From assembly GCA_030621255.1 (NCBI GenBank), contig JAUXHZ010000026.1:1-9059 (forward strand): a DNA stretch of 9,059 nt, given 5' to 3'. This stretch comes from Candidatus Latescibacterota bacterium. GTDB taxonomy: Bacteria > Krumholzibacteriota > Krumholzibacteriia > Krumholzibacteriales > WJIX01. Below are positions 1 to 6,805 of the stretch, piece by piece. Within the stretch, counting starts at the first letter, position 1; each line of letters opens with the position of its first letter. Below the pieces are notes generated by a model that was given only the letters and a program-made list of their open reading frames with translations, searched no databases and was not told the origin of the DNA. The translations under genes and the position numbers were made by a program.

Positions 1-358
1 CGTTGGAACCTTCGGTTTTTCTCCCGAAGAAGGGTCAAGGGCATACAACTATAACGGGGTAGTCGATAGCGGGACCATTCTCAGCCGAAGAGAAATGATA
101 AGCGACATTCAGATGGACATTTCTCACGAGAATCTTGCCAAGAGAACCGGAAGGGTCGAAAAGGTGCTGGTTGATGAAATAATCGATTCTTCACAGAGCC
201 CGGCTGAAGGGGTATGGGGAGAGGGCAGGTTCTATGGACAGGCTTACGAGATTGACGGGGTTGTTTTCCTGTCGGGCAATCGGGTAGAACCGGGCAAATT
301 TGTTGATGTTCATATAGAAAGGGCTGAAGCATACGATCTGTTCGGCAGTGTAAAGTAA
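1..358 (+). CDS. rimO: Ribosomal protein S12 methylthiotransferase RimO, C-terminal end (5'-truncated)
   Basis: The reading frame is open from base 2 to the TAA at 356-358 and gives about 118 residues; the start and the radical-SAM core lie outside the window. The fragment begins with VGTFGFSPEEGS, which matches the end of the radical-SAM domain in the MiaB/RimO family (typically GVFxYSxEEGT). A linker helix follows, then a TRAM domain carrying GRFYGQAYEIDGVVF and ending EAYDLFGSV. The EIDGVVF signature and the 'YDLxG' ending are typical of RimO rather than MiaB. RimO is an iron-sulfur enzyme that methylthiolates a conserved aspartate of ribosomal protein S12, and the TRAM domain binds the substrate. 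The next gene starts 97 nt downstream behind a candidate promoter, so rimO probably ends an upstream unit, although no terminator hairpin is visible. MiaB or MtaB is the alternative but fits less well. Confidence 0.87.
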   Translation, partial: VGTFGFSPEEGSRAYNYNGVVDSGTILSRREMISDIQMDISHENLAKRTGRVEKVLVDEIIDSSQSPAEGVWGEGRFYGQAYEIDGVVFLSGNRVEPGKFVDVHIERAEAYDLFGSVK

Positions 359-366
359 TATTTTTG

Positions 367-397
367 TTGACATTTTAGTATGGATATCGATTATAAA
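367..397 (+). promoter_or_regulatory. Candidate sigma-70-type promoter upstream of the envelope/polA cluster
   Basis: A perfect TTGACA (367-372) is followed by TATAAA (392-397), five of six matches to TATAAT, with a 19-nt spacer. That is longer than the preferred 17. An alternative -10, GATTAT (389-394), gives a 16-nt spacer but only four matches. The site begins 8 nt after the rimO stop in an AT-rich gap and would start transcription near 404, leaving a leader of about 50 nt before the GTG at 455. This is pattern matching only. Confidence 0.45.
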
Positions 398-443
398 AGG
401 TGTTAAGTTGTACTGGTATGCGTAGAAAATCATGATATATGAT

Positions 444-448
444 GGAGG
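444..448 (+). promoter_or_regulatory. Ribosome binding site that fixes the GTG start at 455
   Basis: GGAGG lies 6 nt upstream of GTG 455. The nearby ATG at 451 is in another frame, and the GTG at 453 runs straight into TGA. The GTG at 455 is therefore the start supported by this site. Confidence 0.75.
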
Positions 449-454
449 TCATGT

Positions 455-1150
455 GTGAGGTTCTTCAGAAAATACAGCAAACTGCAGAAAATTATTGATA
501 TTGTGATTATAGTTTTTCTTTTCTCTTCTTTATCAGCTTCAAGCGCTCCACAGCAAACGGGAGATCGCATATATTCAAACTTTGAATTGCTGAATAAACT
601 TTCTATTACCGCGATAGATGAGATTCTGACTAATATGCCCTCTCTTGAGGATGGAAAGCGTATTCTCCTGATTAAGAGCAGGGGTGTTGGAGAAATTGAT
701 TTTATATTTGAAAATGCCCTTCTTGAACGGACAATCGGCGCGGGGATGGATGTATACCGCGAAGAGAAAGCTGAAACAGATTCAGTGCAAACCGTTCAGT
801 CAGGTTACGAATTGAATTATCAAGTACTGCGAATGTCATTAAAATATCCGGATATCAGCAGAAGCTGGTGGATAGGCGCCAAAGAGGTGGAAAGATTGGT
901 TCAAATACACCTCTTTGTTCAGCTTGTTGATATCGAGTCAGGGGACATAGTATGGATAGGCGAGACGGAAAAGGAATTTGATGATGTGATTCCATATTCG
1001 TTTCTTGATATAGTGGAAGATGAAAATTATACCTTTACAAGGCCTGAGAGAAAAGAATTTTCAATGGGCAAGTTGATACAGCCGATTATCGTAACCGGTA
1101 TTGTGGCCGGGCTCGTTTCTCTCTTTTTCTCCAATCAATCCGATGAGTAG
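455..1150 (+). CDS. Uncharacterised membrane-anchored or exported protein, 231 aa
   Basis: I do not recognise this protein. It starts at GTG 455 behind GGAGG. The N-terminus is basic (RFFRKYSKLQK) and is followed by a hydrophobic segment at about residues 13-28, so it is exported or membrane-anchored. There is no lipobox cysteine. The possible SSA cleavage site is followed by proline, which disfavours signal peptidase I, so the helix may remain as an anchor. The middle, about residues 40-190, looks like a soluble alpha/beta domain with the segments ILLIKSRGVGEIDFIFENAL and ESGDIVWIGETEKEF. The second loosely recalls CsgG/FlgO-like outer-membrane-associated proteins, whose strands describe what is 'expressed' at the envelope, but I cannot establish homology. 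A second hydrophobic helix lies at about 207-225, just before a six-residue tail. It heads the envelope block and its 3' end abuts or overlaps the TPR lipoprotein gene, so a role in envelope assembly is a reasonable inference from context alone. Confidence 0.75.
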   Translation: MRFFRKYSKLQKIIDIVIIVFLFSSLSASSAPQQTGDRIYSNFELLNKLSITAIDEILTNMPSLEDGKRILLIKSRGVGEIDFIFENALLERTIGAGMDVYREEKAETDSVQTVQSGYELNYQVLRMSLKYPDISRSWWIGAKEVERLVQIHLFVQLVDIESGDIVWIGETEKEFDDVIPYSFLDIVEDENYTFTRPERKEFSMGKLIQPIIVTGIVAGLVSLFFSNQSDE

Positions 1151-1157
1151 CACGGAT

Positions 1158-2072
1158 ATGGTGCGTAACATTATTTTCAAATTGACATTATTAATCCTGG
1201 CAGTCTGCCTTATTGTTGTTTCCTGCGGACAGGATCCGATTCTAAAAAGGGTTGAGAAGGAGTTTGAGGACGGGAATTTCAGGCAGGTGGTTTTTCTTGT
1301 TAGGCACCATCTCAGAAGAGGCGGCGAACGGAATCCCCGATTGTTATTTATCGCGGCGGAGTCTTTACTAAAATTGGGAATTGAAGGGGACGCCGAGAAA
1401 TATTTCGAGGAATTATGCGGGGCCGATTCTGCATGGGCGCCGAAAATAGCTTCGGTCCTGCAGGGTAAAGCCATTGAATATATGAATAGGGGGGTTAACA
1501 CAAGCGGCAGGAGATTTATTATCCAGGCTGTTAATTATGATCCGAATATTTCTTTTGGAGAATATGATCTCGAAGCGGGGAAATTCCTGATGGAGAAAAG
1601 GGATTTTAACGAGTCGATCATCTTTCTTGACCGATACCTGAGTAACTATCCGGATTCATCGGGAGCTGCCGAGGCGATGATTAATCTCGGGTCTGTCTAT
1701 AAAGAGGTTGGAGAGAATCGAAAGGCAATTGCTGCTTACAGGCTTCTTATTGTGAAGTATCCGATCAGCCGTTTTATTTCGACAGCCACCTGGAATTATG
1801 AGAATCTTTCGATACAGGAAGCCGAGAAGGCTATTGAGGGAGGCGAGCTGGGTGTGGCTGAAAATATGCTTCTTTCCGTGACAAAATCATCCTTGAACAC
1901 ACTTAATCTCGTCCGGGCCTATTTTATGTTGGGAGAAATATATTCCAGGCAGATGTTTATCCAGAAATCAATTGATTGTTATGAAAAGGTATTAAAACTG
2001 AATCTTTGGTCGAGTGGAAGATATTCCGAGAGAGCGAAAGAAAGGATTGAGAAACTTGAAGAATCAAAGTAA
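1158..2072 (+). CDS. TPR-repeat lipoprotein next to BamD
   Basis: From ATG 1158 the protein is 304 residues. It opens with a lipoprotein signal peptide: a basic VRNIIFK segment, a hydrophobic core, and the lipobox VVSC with Cys23 as the lipidation site. The mature part is helical, with tetratricopeptide repeats clearest at about residues 136-168, 171-204 and 252-285. Examples are AEAMINLGSVYKEVGENRKA followed by AIAAYRLLIVKYP. Such repeats act as protein-binding scaffolds, and the family resembles BamD/YbgF-type periplasmic TPR proteins. The start is uncertain. ATG 1143 overlaps the upstream stop by 8 nt and adds five residues; ATG 1158 gives the more typical signal peptide; neither has a strong Shine-Dalgarno, so coupling to upstream translation is likely. 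The 3' end overlaps bamD. It could be a BamD paralogue or a partner of it; the sequence alone does not decide. Confidence 0.82.
   Translation: MVRNIIFKLTLLILAVCLIVVSCGQDPILKRVEKEFEDGNFRQVVFLVRHHLRRGGERNPRLLFIAAESLLKLGIEGDAEKYFEELCGADSAWAPKIASVLQGKAIEYMNRGVNTSGRRFIIQAVNYDPNISFGEYDLEAGKFLMEKRDFNESIIFLDRYLSNYPDSSGAAEAMINLGSVYKEVGENRKAIAAYRLLIVKYPISRFISTATWNYENLSIQEAEKAIEGGELGVAENMLLSVTKSSLNTLNLVRAYFMLGEIYSRQMFIQKSIDCYEKVLKLNLWSSGRYSERAKERIEKLEESK
2041..2046 (+). promoter_or_regulatory. Ribosome binding site supporting the TTG start of bamD
   Basis: AAAGGA lies inside the end of the upstream TPR gene, 9 nt before TTG 2056. It favours that TTG over the upstream in-frame ATG at 2014, which would add 14 mostly charged residues in front of the lipoprotein signal. 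Confidence 0.55.
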
Positions 2073-2838
2073 TAAACAGCGGATATATTATCTTCTGCCA
2101 TTTATTTTTGTTTTTATGATTTCCTGCGGCGGACCTTACAAGACAAAAACAGTTAATCAGCCATCGAGAAAACTCGAAATCGCAGATGATTTATTCGACA
2201 AGGGGAATTACGATGATGCCGCGCTTGAATATAAAGACTACTTTGCTGTCTTTGCGGGAGATGAACGTTGTGATTACGCTCAGTTCAAATTGGCGGAATG
2301 CTATAGAATGAATGAGGAATATCCTTTGGCGGCCGTGGAATACAGAGTTCTTATCAATGACTATGGATACAGCGAATATGTAGATGATGCTTTTTTTATT
2401 GAGGGGTTATGCTTTTTTAAGCAATCGAGCAGGATTGAAAATGATCAAACCAAGACCTTTGAGGCGAAGAACAGGATCGAGCGTTTTTTGCGCCTTTTTC
2501 CTAACAGCCCGAGACGAGGGGAAGCGCAGCAGCTGATTGAAGAAATCAACAGTAAGCTTGCCGAAAAGAAATTTATGAGCGCGAAAATGTATTATTCACT
2601 CGAACATTACAATGCCGCCCTGATATATTTTTCAAAAACGATTGATCTGTATGAAGGTACAATTGAAGCGGCAAAAAGCCACTATTATAAAGGAAAAATC
2701 TTTGAAATACGAAAGAATACCGAAGAAGCAATTGGTGAATATAAAAAGGTAATTTCGTTCGGGGAGGATATTCAGGAGAAGAGGGATGCTCAAAGATCTC
2801 TTGACGAGTTATTAAAGAGGGGAGCAGATGAAGGGTAA
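2056..2838 (+). CDS. bamD: Outer membrane protein assembly lipoprotein BamD
   Basis: From TTG 2056 the protein is 260 residues, close to the roughly 245 of E. coli BamD. A lipoprotein signal peptide ends in the lipobox FMISC, with Cys24 lipidated and GGP following. The mature protein is a chain of TPR-like helical hairpins. The first carries DLFDKGNYDDAALEYKDYF, followed by AQFKLAECYRMNEEYPLAAV and then VDDAFFIEGLCFF. After that comes the BamD-typical segment 'DQT..FEAKNRIERFLRLFPNSP'. BamD sits on the inner face of the outer membrane and works with the BamA barrel to fold and insert outer-membrane proteins. The start is inferred from AAAGGA; it makes a 17-nt overlap with the preceding gene, and ATG 2014 is the alternative. 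The end overlaps nadD by 11 nt. A general TPR lipoprotein is the fallback, but order, length and motifs fit BamD well. Confidence 0.85.
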   Translation: MKNQSNKQRIYYLLPFIFVFMISCGGPYKTKTVNQPSRKLEIADDLFDKGNYDDAALEYKDYFAVFAGDERCDYAQFKLAECYRMNEEYPLAAVEYRVLINDYGYSEYVDDAFFIEGLCFFKQSSRIENDQTKTFEAKNRIERFLRLFPNSPRRGEAQQLIEEINSKLAEKKFMSAKMYYSLEHYNAALIYFSKTIDLYEGTIEAAKSHYYKGKIFEIRKNTEEAIGEYKKVISFGEDIQEKRDAQRSLDELLKRGADEG

Positions 2839-3418
2839 AGAAAAAATAGGCTTATTCGGCGGATCATTCGATCCGATCCATACCGGCCATCTGATTCTGG
2901 CCCAGAGGGCTTTGGATTTCGCCGGCCTGGACCGCGTTTACTTTATTCCAACGGCTATGCCTCCTCACAAGAATGCCGGAGCTCTCAGCGAATATGCCTT
3001 GCGCAAGAGGATGGTTCAACTCGCGGTCGAGAATAATGAAAAATTTGAAATATCCCTTTTTGAAGAAAAAGAAGAAACATCTTTCACCTATGAATCGGTG
3101 CTCTTTTTTAAAGAAGAAGGTTATGACAGAGAACATTTGCATCTGCTTGTCGGAAGTGATTCTGTTGCCGATATTCCGGACTGGAAAAAGCCGGGTATAA
3201 TTTTCGATAACGCGACAATCGTTTCGATGGAGCGCCCCGGGTACTTAGGGAATACTATCCCCGAACAGGCGGCCGTGATTGTCCTTACGGAGGGACGGAA
3301 TTCAATTTCTTCAAGCGGAATTAGAAAATTAGTCGGCCGTGGAAGTTCAATTCGTTATCTCGTACCCCGAGAGGTCGAGTTATTTATCAGAAGAAAATCT
3401 TTATACAAACAGGGTTGA
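2828..3418 (+). CDS. nadD: Nicotinate-nucleotide adenylyltransferase NadD
   Basis: NadD transfers the adenylyl group of ATP to nicotinate mononucleotide, making deamido-NAD in the cytoplasm, the penultimate step of NAD synthesis. The 196-residue protein has the normal family length. The nucleotidyltransferase signature GLFGGSFDPIHTGH spans residues 8-21, with the catalytic HxGH-type motif at H18-T-G-H21. PTAMPPHK follows at 41-48, a GSDSVADIPDW segment lies near residue 109, and the second nucleotide-binding motif SISSSGIR is at 159-166. The ATG at 2828 follows GAGG (2817-2820) with a 7-nt spacer and overlaps the end of bamD by 11 nt, which suggests coupled translation. In many bacteria nadD is followed by rsfS; here polA follows after 7 nt. 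Confidence 0.96.
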   Translation: MKGKEKIGLFGGSFDPIHTGHLILAQRALDFAGLDRVYFIPTAMPPHKNAGALSEYALRKRMVQLAVENNEKFEISLFEEKEETSFTYESVLFFKEEGYDREHLHLLVGSDSVADIPDWKKPGIIFDNATIVSMERPGYLGNTIPEQAAVIVLTEGRNSISSSGIRKLVGRGSSIRYLVPREVELFIRRKSLYKQG

Positions 3419-3425
3419 TTATATT

Positions 3426-6137
3426 ATGAATCTTATCCTTGTAGACGGCCACGCTATCGCGTACAGATCTTATTACGCATTTATCAGGAATCCGCTGACC
3501 AATTCCCGAGGAGAAAACACCAGCGCGTTATATGGGTTTACTAAGGTTCTGATGCAGATATTAAAAGGGTATAATCCCGAATATCTGGCTGTGGTCTTCG
3601 ACAGCGATAAACCCACGGGCAGGAGTAAAATCTTTCCGGAATACAAAGCAAACCGCGAGAAAATGCCCGAGGACCTGGCGAGGCAGATACCTCTGCTGCA
3701 TGATCTGGTAAAGGCGTTTGGAATTTTTGTCTGCGCGGTTCCCGGATATGAAGCAGATGATATACTGGCTACAATTGCCGGGATTGCTTCGAGGCGGCAG
3801 ATCGATGTCAAGATTGTGACAGGCGACAAGGACCTCTTTCAAATTCTTTCTGATAGGGTGCGTTTAATCAGGCCGGGCAAGGGCGCGAATCTGTCCGATC
3901 AGGTGGGGCCGGAATACATTCAGGAGCGGTACGGATTAACCCCCGCGCAGATAACTGATTTTCTAGCGCTGATGGGTGACAGCGCGGATAATATTCCGGG
4001 AGTGAAAGGGATCGGGGAAAAGACCGCTTTAAAATTGCTTGGCGAGTTTGGTTCCCTGGAAAATATTCTTGATAAAACAGAAGATATTGAATCGGTACAT
4101 GTTAGTAGCAAGATCGAATCGGGCAGAGAGGAAGCCGTTTTTTCAAGGAAGCTCGTCGAACTGATAAATGTGCCCGAAAATTTTGAGCTTGAGAAGATGA
4201 AAGTTAAGGGTTTTGACCCGGGGGAACTGGCGGAAATGCTTCTCAAACTTGATTTTCATGAAATTGTCCGGGAAATAATTACGGAGCCTACTGACGATCT
4301 TGAAGAAAACGATTATTACCTTGTTAAAGAGGAGAAGATCGAAGAGCTTGTCTCATATCTTACTTCGGCCGGGGAGTTTGTTTTTGATGTTGAAACGACA
4401 TCGATTAATCCGGTAGAGGCGGAGCTTGTGGGAATTTCCTTCTGCGCCGAAGAGGGGAAGCCTTTTTATATCCCTGTCCAGGAGTCAGGGATTGATTCAG
4501 CCGGCGGATTGTTTGAGTTTGACAATGAACAACCTAATGGTATTCCGCTTGAGGTTATTAAAGATAAACTGGGGCCTCTTTTCCTGGATAAAGGGATAAA
4601 AAAGGCCGGGCACAATATTAAATATGATCTTATGGTTTTAAAGGGCTGCGGCATAGAGGTAGACGGCGTTTCCTTTGACACGATGATAGCATCCTATTGT
4701 CTTGATCCATCCAGGAGGTCTCATTCCCTTGATAATCTGGCTCTGGAATTCTGCAGGCACAGAATGATCGCGTACAAGGAGCTGTTTGAAAAAGGTGATA
4801 AAAAGAAAGATATAAGGAAGGTTCCGCTGTCAAAATTGAAAGAGTATGCCTGCGAGGATTCTGATTTCACCTTTAGGCTTATGAAGATTTTCGGCGGGCT
4901 CCTTTCCGGTTCAGGGTATGAGATGCTCTTCGGGGAAATTGAAATGCCTTTGCTTTTTGTTTTGATGAAGATGGAACTTGCGGGAGTCGCGATAGACAGG
5001 CCGAGGCTTCTGCGCTTATCCGGTGAAATTTCAGTGAAACTTAAGGAAATCCGTAAAAAGATTTATAAATACGCCGGGGAAGAATTCAATATTAATTCAA
5101 ATAAGCAGCTGCAGCATATTCTCTTTGAAAAACTCGAACTTCCGGTAATAAGAAAAACAAAGACGGGGTATTCAACCGATATGGACGTGCTTACGGAACT
5201 TTCCGGCAAGCATCCTATTGTTCCGTATATTATTGATTACCGTCAGTTTTCCAAATTGGCAAATACATATATAGATTCTTTGCCGTTACTTGTTAACAAG
5301 AAGACGCAAAGGATTCATACTTCCTTTAATCAAACGGTCACTTCAACGGGAAGACTATCCTCGAGTAACCCGAATCTGCAGAATATCCCGATACGCTCAG
5401 AGCTTGGGAAAAAGATAAGAAGCGCTTTTGTGCCGCGTGAGGGAAACCTGCTGATGGATGCTGATTATTCTCAGGTTGAACTGCGGATACTGGCACATCT
5501 CTCCGGCGATCCGAATCTTGTTAAGGCTTTTCGTGATGGCGCGGATGTTCACAGGAGAACAGCGGCTATGATTTATCAGATTGAAGAGGATGATGTAACA
5601 GTGCAGATGCGTTCGGTCGCGAAAACTATTAATTTCGGAGTTATTTACGGCCTCGGGGCAAGAGGCCTTTCGAAACAGATTGGTGTGACCGTAGATGAGG
5701 CGGTGGAATTTATAGAGGGTTATTTTAATAAGTATCCCGGAGTCAGGGAGTTTATAGAGGAATGTAAGGAAAAGGCCCGGAAGACCGGATATACTGAAAC
5801 GATGCTGGGAAGAAGGAGGGAACTGAGGGATATTTCCAGTACAAACGGCAGGCTGCGCAGTTTCTCCGAGAGGATAGCCGTTAACACGCCGATACAGGGG
5901 ACAGCAGCCGATATGATAAAGGTCGCAATGATAAATATTGACAGAATAGTGTCTGAGCAGAATCTCGCCGGCAGAATGATCATGCAGGTTCATGACGAAC
6001 TGGTCTTTGAAATTCCCTTCGAGGAAGAAGCTATTATGCTTGAGATTGTCAGGGCCGGAATGGAATCGGCTATTGAATTAGAGGTGCCCCTGATAGTAAG
6101 CATAGATACGGGGAGAAATTGGCTGGAGGCGCATTAA
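3426..6137 (+). CDS. polA: DNA polymerase I
   Basis: From ATG 3426 the protein is 903 residues (E. coli PolA: 928). It fills repair gaps and removes RNA primers during lagging-strand synthesis. All three domains look intact. The 5'-3' flap nuclease (about 1-290) has D7, E109-A-D-D112, GDKD at 133-136 and the helix-hairpin-helix region GDSADNIPG from 184. The 3'-5' proofreading domain keeps Exo I D321-V-E323, Exo II N397-x3-D401 and Exo III Y474-x3-D478; in Taq polymerase these are lost. The polymerase domain has motif A D680-YSQVELR, motif B R729-x3-K733-x3-F737-x3-Y741 and motif C H856-D857-E858. A longer ORF runs upstream from 3339 inside nadD, but the conserved N-terminus MNLILVDGHAIAYRS fits ATG 3426, 7 nt after nadD. 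No strong Shine-Dalgarno precedes it. The stop TAA overlaps the coaE ATG by one base. Confidence 0.97.
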   Translation: MNLILVDGHAIAYRSYYAFIRNPLTNSRGENTSALYGFTKVLMQILKGYNPEYLAVVFDSDKPTGRSKIFPEYKANREKMPEDLARQIPLLHDLVKAFGIFVCAVPGYEADDILATIAGIASRRQIDVKIVTGDKDLFQILSDRVRLIRPGKGANLSDQVGPEYIQERYGLTPAQITDFLALMGDSADNIPGVKGIGEKTALKLLGEFGSLENILDKTEDIESVHVSSKIESGREEAVFSRKLVELINVPENFELEKMKVKGFDPGELAEMLLKLDFHEIVREIITEPTDDLEENDYYLVKEEKIEELVSYLTSAGEFVFDVETTSINPVEAELVGISFCAEEGKPFYIPVQESGIDSAGGLFEFDNEQPNGIPLEVIKDKLGPLFLDKGIKKAGHNIKYDLMVLKGCGIEVDGVSFDTMIASYCLDPSRRSHSLDNLALEFCRHRMIAYKELFEKGDKKKDIRKVPLSKLKEYACEDSDFTFRLMKIFGGLLSGSGYEMLFGEIEMPLLFVLMKMELAGVAIDRPRLLRLSGEISVKLKEIRKKIYKYAGEEFNINSNKQLQHILFEKLELPVIRKTKTGYSTDMDVLTELSGKHPIVPYIIDYRQFSKLANTYIDSLPLLVNKKTQRIHTSFNQTVTSTGRLSSSNPNLQNIPIRSELGKKIRSAFVPREGNLLMDADYSQVELRILAHLSGDPNLVKAFRDGADVHRRTAAMIYQIEEDDVTVQMRSVAKTINFGVIYGLGARGLSKQIGVTVDEAVEFIEGYFNKYPGVREFIEECKEKARKTGYTETMLGRRRELRDISSTNGRLRSFSERIAVNTPIQGTAADMIKVAMINIDRIVSEQNLAGRMIMQVHDELVFEIPFEEEAIMLEIVRAGMESAIELEVPLIVSIDTGRNWLEAH
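6125..6129 (+). promoter_or_regulatory. Ribosome binding site for coaE
   Basis: GGAGG sits in the last codons of polA, 7 nt before ATG 6137. It selects this ATG over in-frame codons further upstream inside polA. Confidence 0.8.
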
Positions 6138-6742
6138 TGAATACCCCTGTAATAGTTGTAACCGGCCCGATTGCTTCCGGCAAGAGTACGGTAGCCGGAG
6201 TTATAGCCGCTGATGGGGGTTCTCTGCTTGATGCTGATAAAATTGCCAATGGTGTGCTTGAAGCGGAAGAAGTTAAGGAAAGAGTTCTCCGGAAATTCGG
6301 CAGTAGTGTGATTGACGGCTCAGGTGCGGTTTTGAGAGGAAAGCTCGGAGATATTGTCTTTTCGGATCCTGAAAAACTAAAGAGCCTTAACAATATTCTT
6401 TATCCTTACGTAAAGGAAAAAATAGATGAAGAAGTCTTGAATATTATCGGCAAAGTCAGATATATTGTTCTTGATGCTGTACTTTTTTTCCAGTATAAAT
6501 TTAATTTCAAAGAGGATTTTGTTGTTGTTACAAAAGCGGCTGAGAATGTCAGGATTGAGAGGCTTATAAAAAGGGACAGCATCGAGGAAGCCGAAGCTGA
6601 GAAGAGGGTAGAGGCGCAGAGGCCTCTATATTCCGATTGGGAGAAAGGCGATGCGGTAATAAACACCTTTTGCTCAATCGAAGAACTAAAAGCTGTTGCG
6701 AAAAAGATAAGAAATGATTTTCTTGATAGTAATGCTGATTGA
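6137..6742 (+). CDS. coaE: Dephospho-CoA kinase
   Basis: CoaE phosphorylates the 3'-hydroxyl of dephospho-CoA with ATP, the last step of coenzyme A synthesis. From ATG 6137 the protein is 201 residues, about the usual length. A P-loop, G10-PIASGKS/T18, lies at the N-terminus. It is followed by D32-A-D34, matching the family's 'DAD' substrate/metal-site motif. Near the C-terminus RIERLIKRD, EKRVEAQRPL and DAVINTF correspond to the lid helix and the conserved 'Q.P' and 'AD.VI.N' segments. One family motif diverges: where most CoaE proteins have PLLFE, this one reads D113-AVLFFQ, losing the proline and the glutamate. The start shares one base with the polA stop (TAATG) and has a good ribosome binding site, so the two are probably translationally coupled. 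Confidence 0.93.
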   Translation: MNTPVIVVTGPIASGKSTVAGVIAADGGSLLDADKIANGVLEAEEVKERVLRKFGSSVIDGSGAVLRGKLGDIVFSDPEKLKSLNNILYPYVKEKIDEEVLNIIGKVRYIVLDAVLFFQYKFNFKEDFVVVTKAAENVRIERLIKRDSIEEAEAEKRVEAQRPLYSDWEKGDAVINTFCSIEELKAVAKKIRNDFLDSNAD

Positions 6743-6794
6743 GGAGCGAAGCGACACTGCCGCGGGCGGATGCCGGATTGTTCGGATATAATAT

Positions 6795-6800
6795 GGAGGG
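6795..6800 (+). promoter_or_regulatory. Ribosome binding site for prfB
   Basis: GGAGGG lies 5 nt before ATG 6806. It identifies the true start of release factor 2, in a different frame from the long downstream ORF, and so supports the frameshift interpretation. Confidence 0.8.
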
Positions 6801-6805
6801 AAGCG

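Noticed and set aside
419..436. A five-codon ORF (ATG CGT AGA AAA TCA TGA) in the rimO-downstream gap as a leader peptide.
   Set aside because: It has no ribosome binding site, no codon run suggesting attenuation, and no hairpin pair downstream.
3339..3425. An upstream extension of polA inside nadD.
   Set aside because: The extra 29 residues are the other-frame shadow of nadD; the conserved PolA N-terminus begins at ATG 3426.
5397..5993. A 198-codon antisense ORF opposite the polA polymerase domain, and other long minus-strand ORFs.
   Set aside because: They lie opposite strongly conserved coding regions, have low-complexity compositions, resemble no known protein and lack supporting start signals.
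6754..6786. A GC-rich stretch (CCGCGGGCGG and CCGG...CGG) between coaE and prfB as a terminator or regulatory hairpin.
   Set aside because: The possible stems are only about four pairs with very tight loops, and no T-run follows. There is no convincing terminator.
6787..6792. A perfect TATAAT in the gap before prfB, as a promoter -10 box.
   Set aside because: Transcription would start near 6799, inside the GGAGGG ribosome binding site, and no good -35 lies 16-18 nt upstream (the region is GGGCGG). It is more likely AT-rich spacer.
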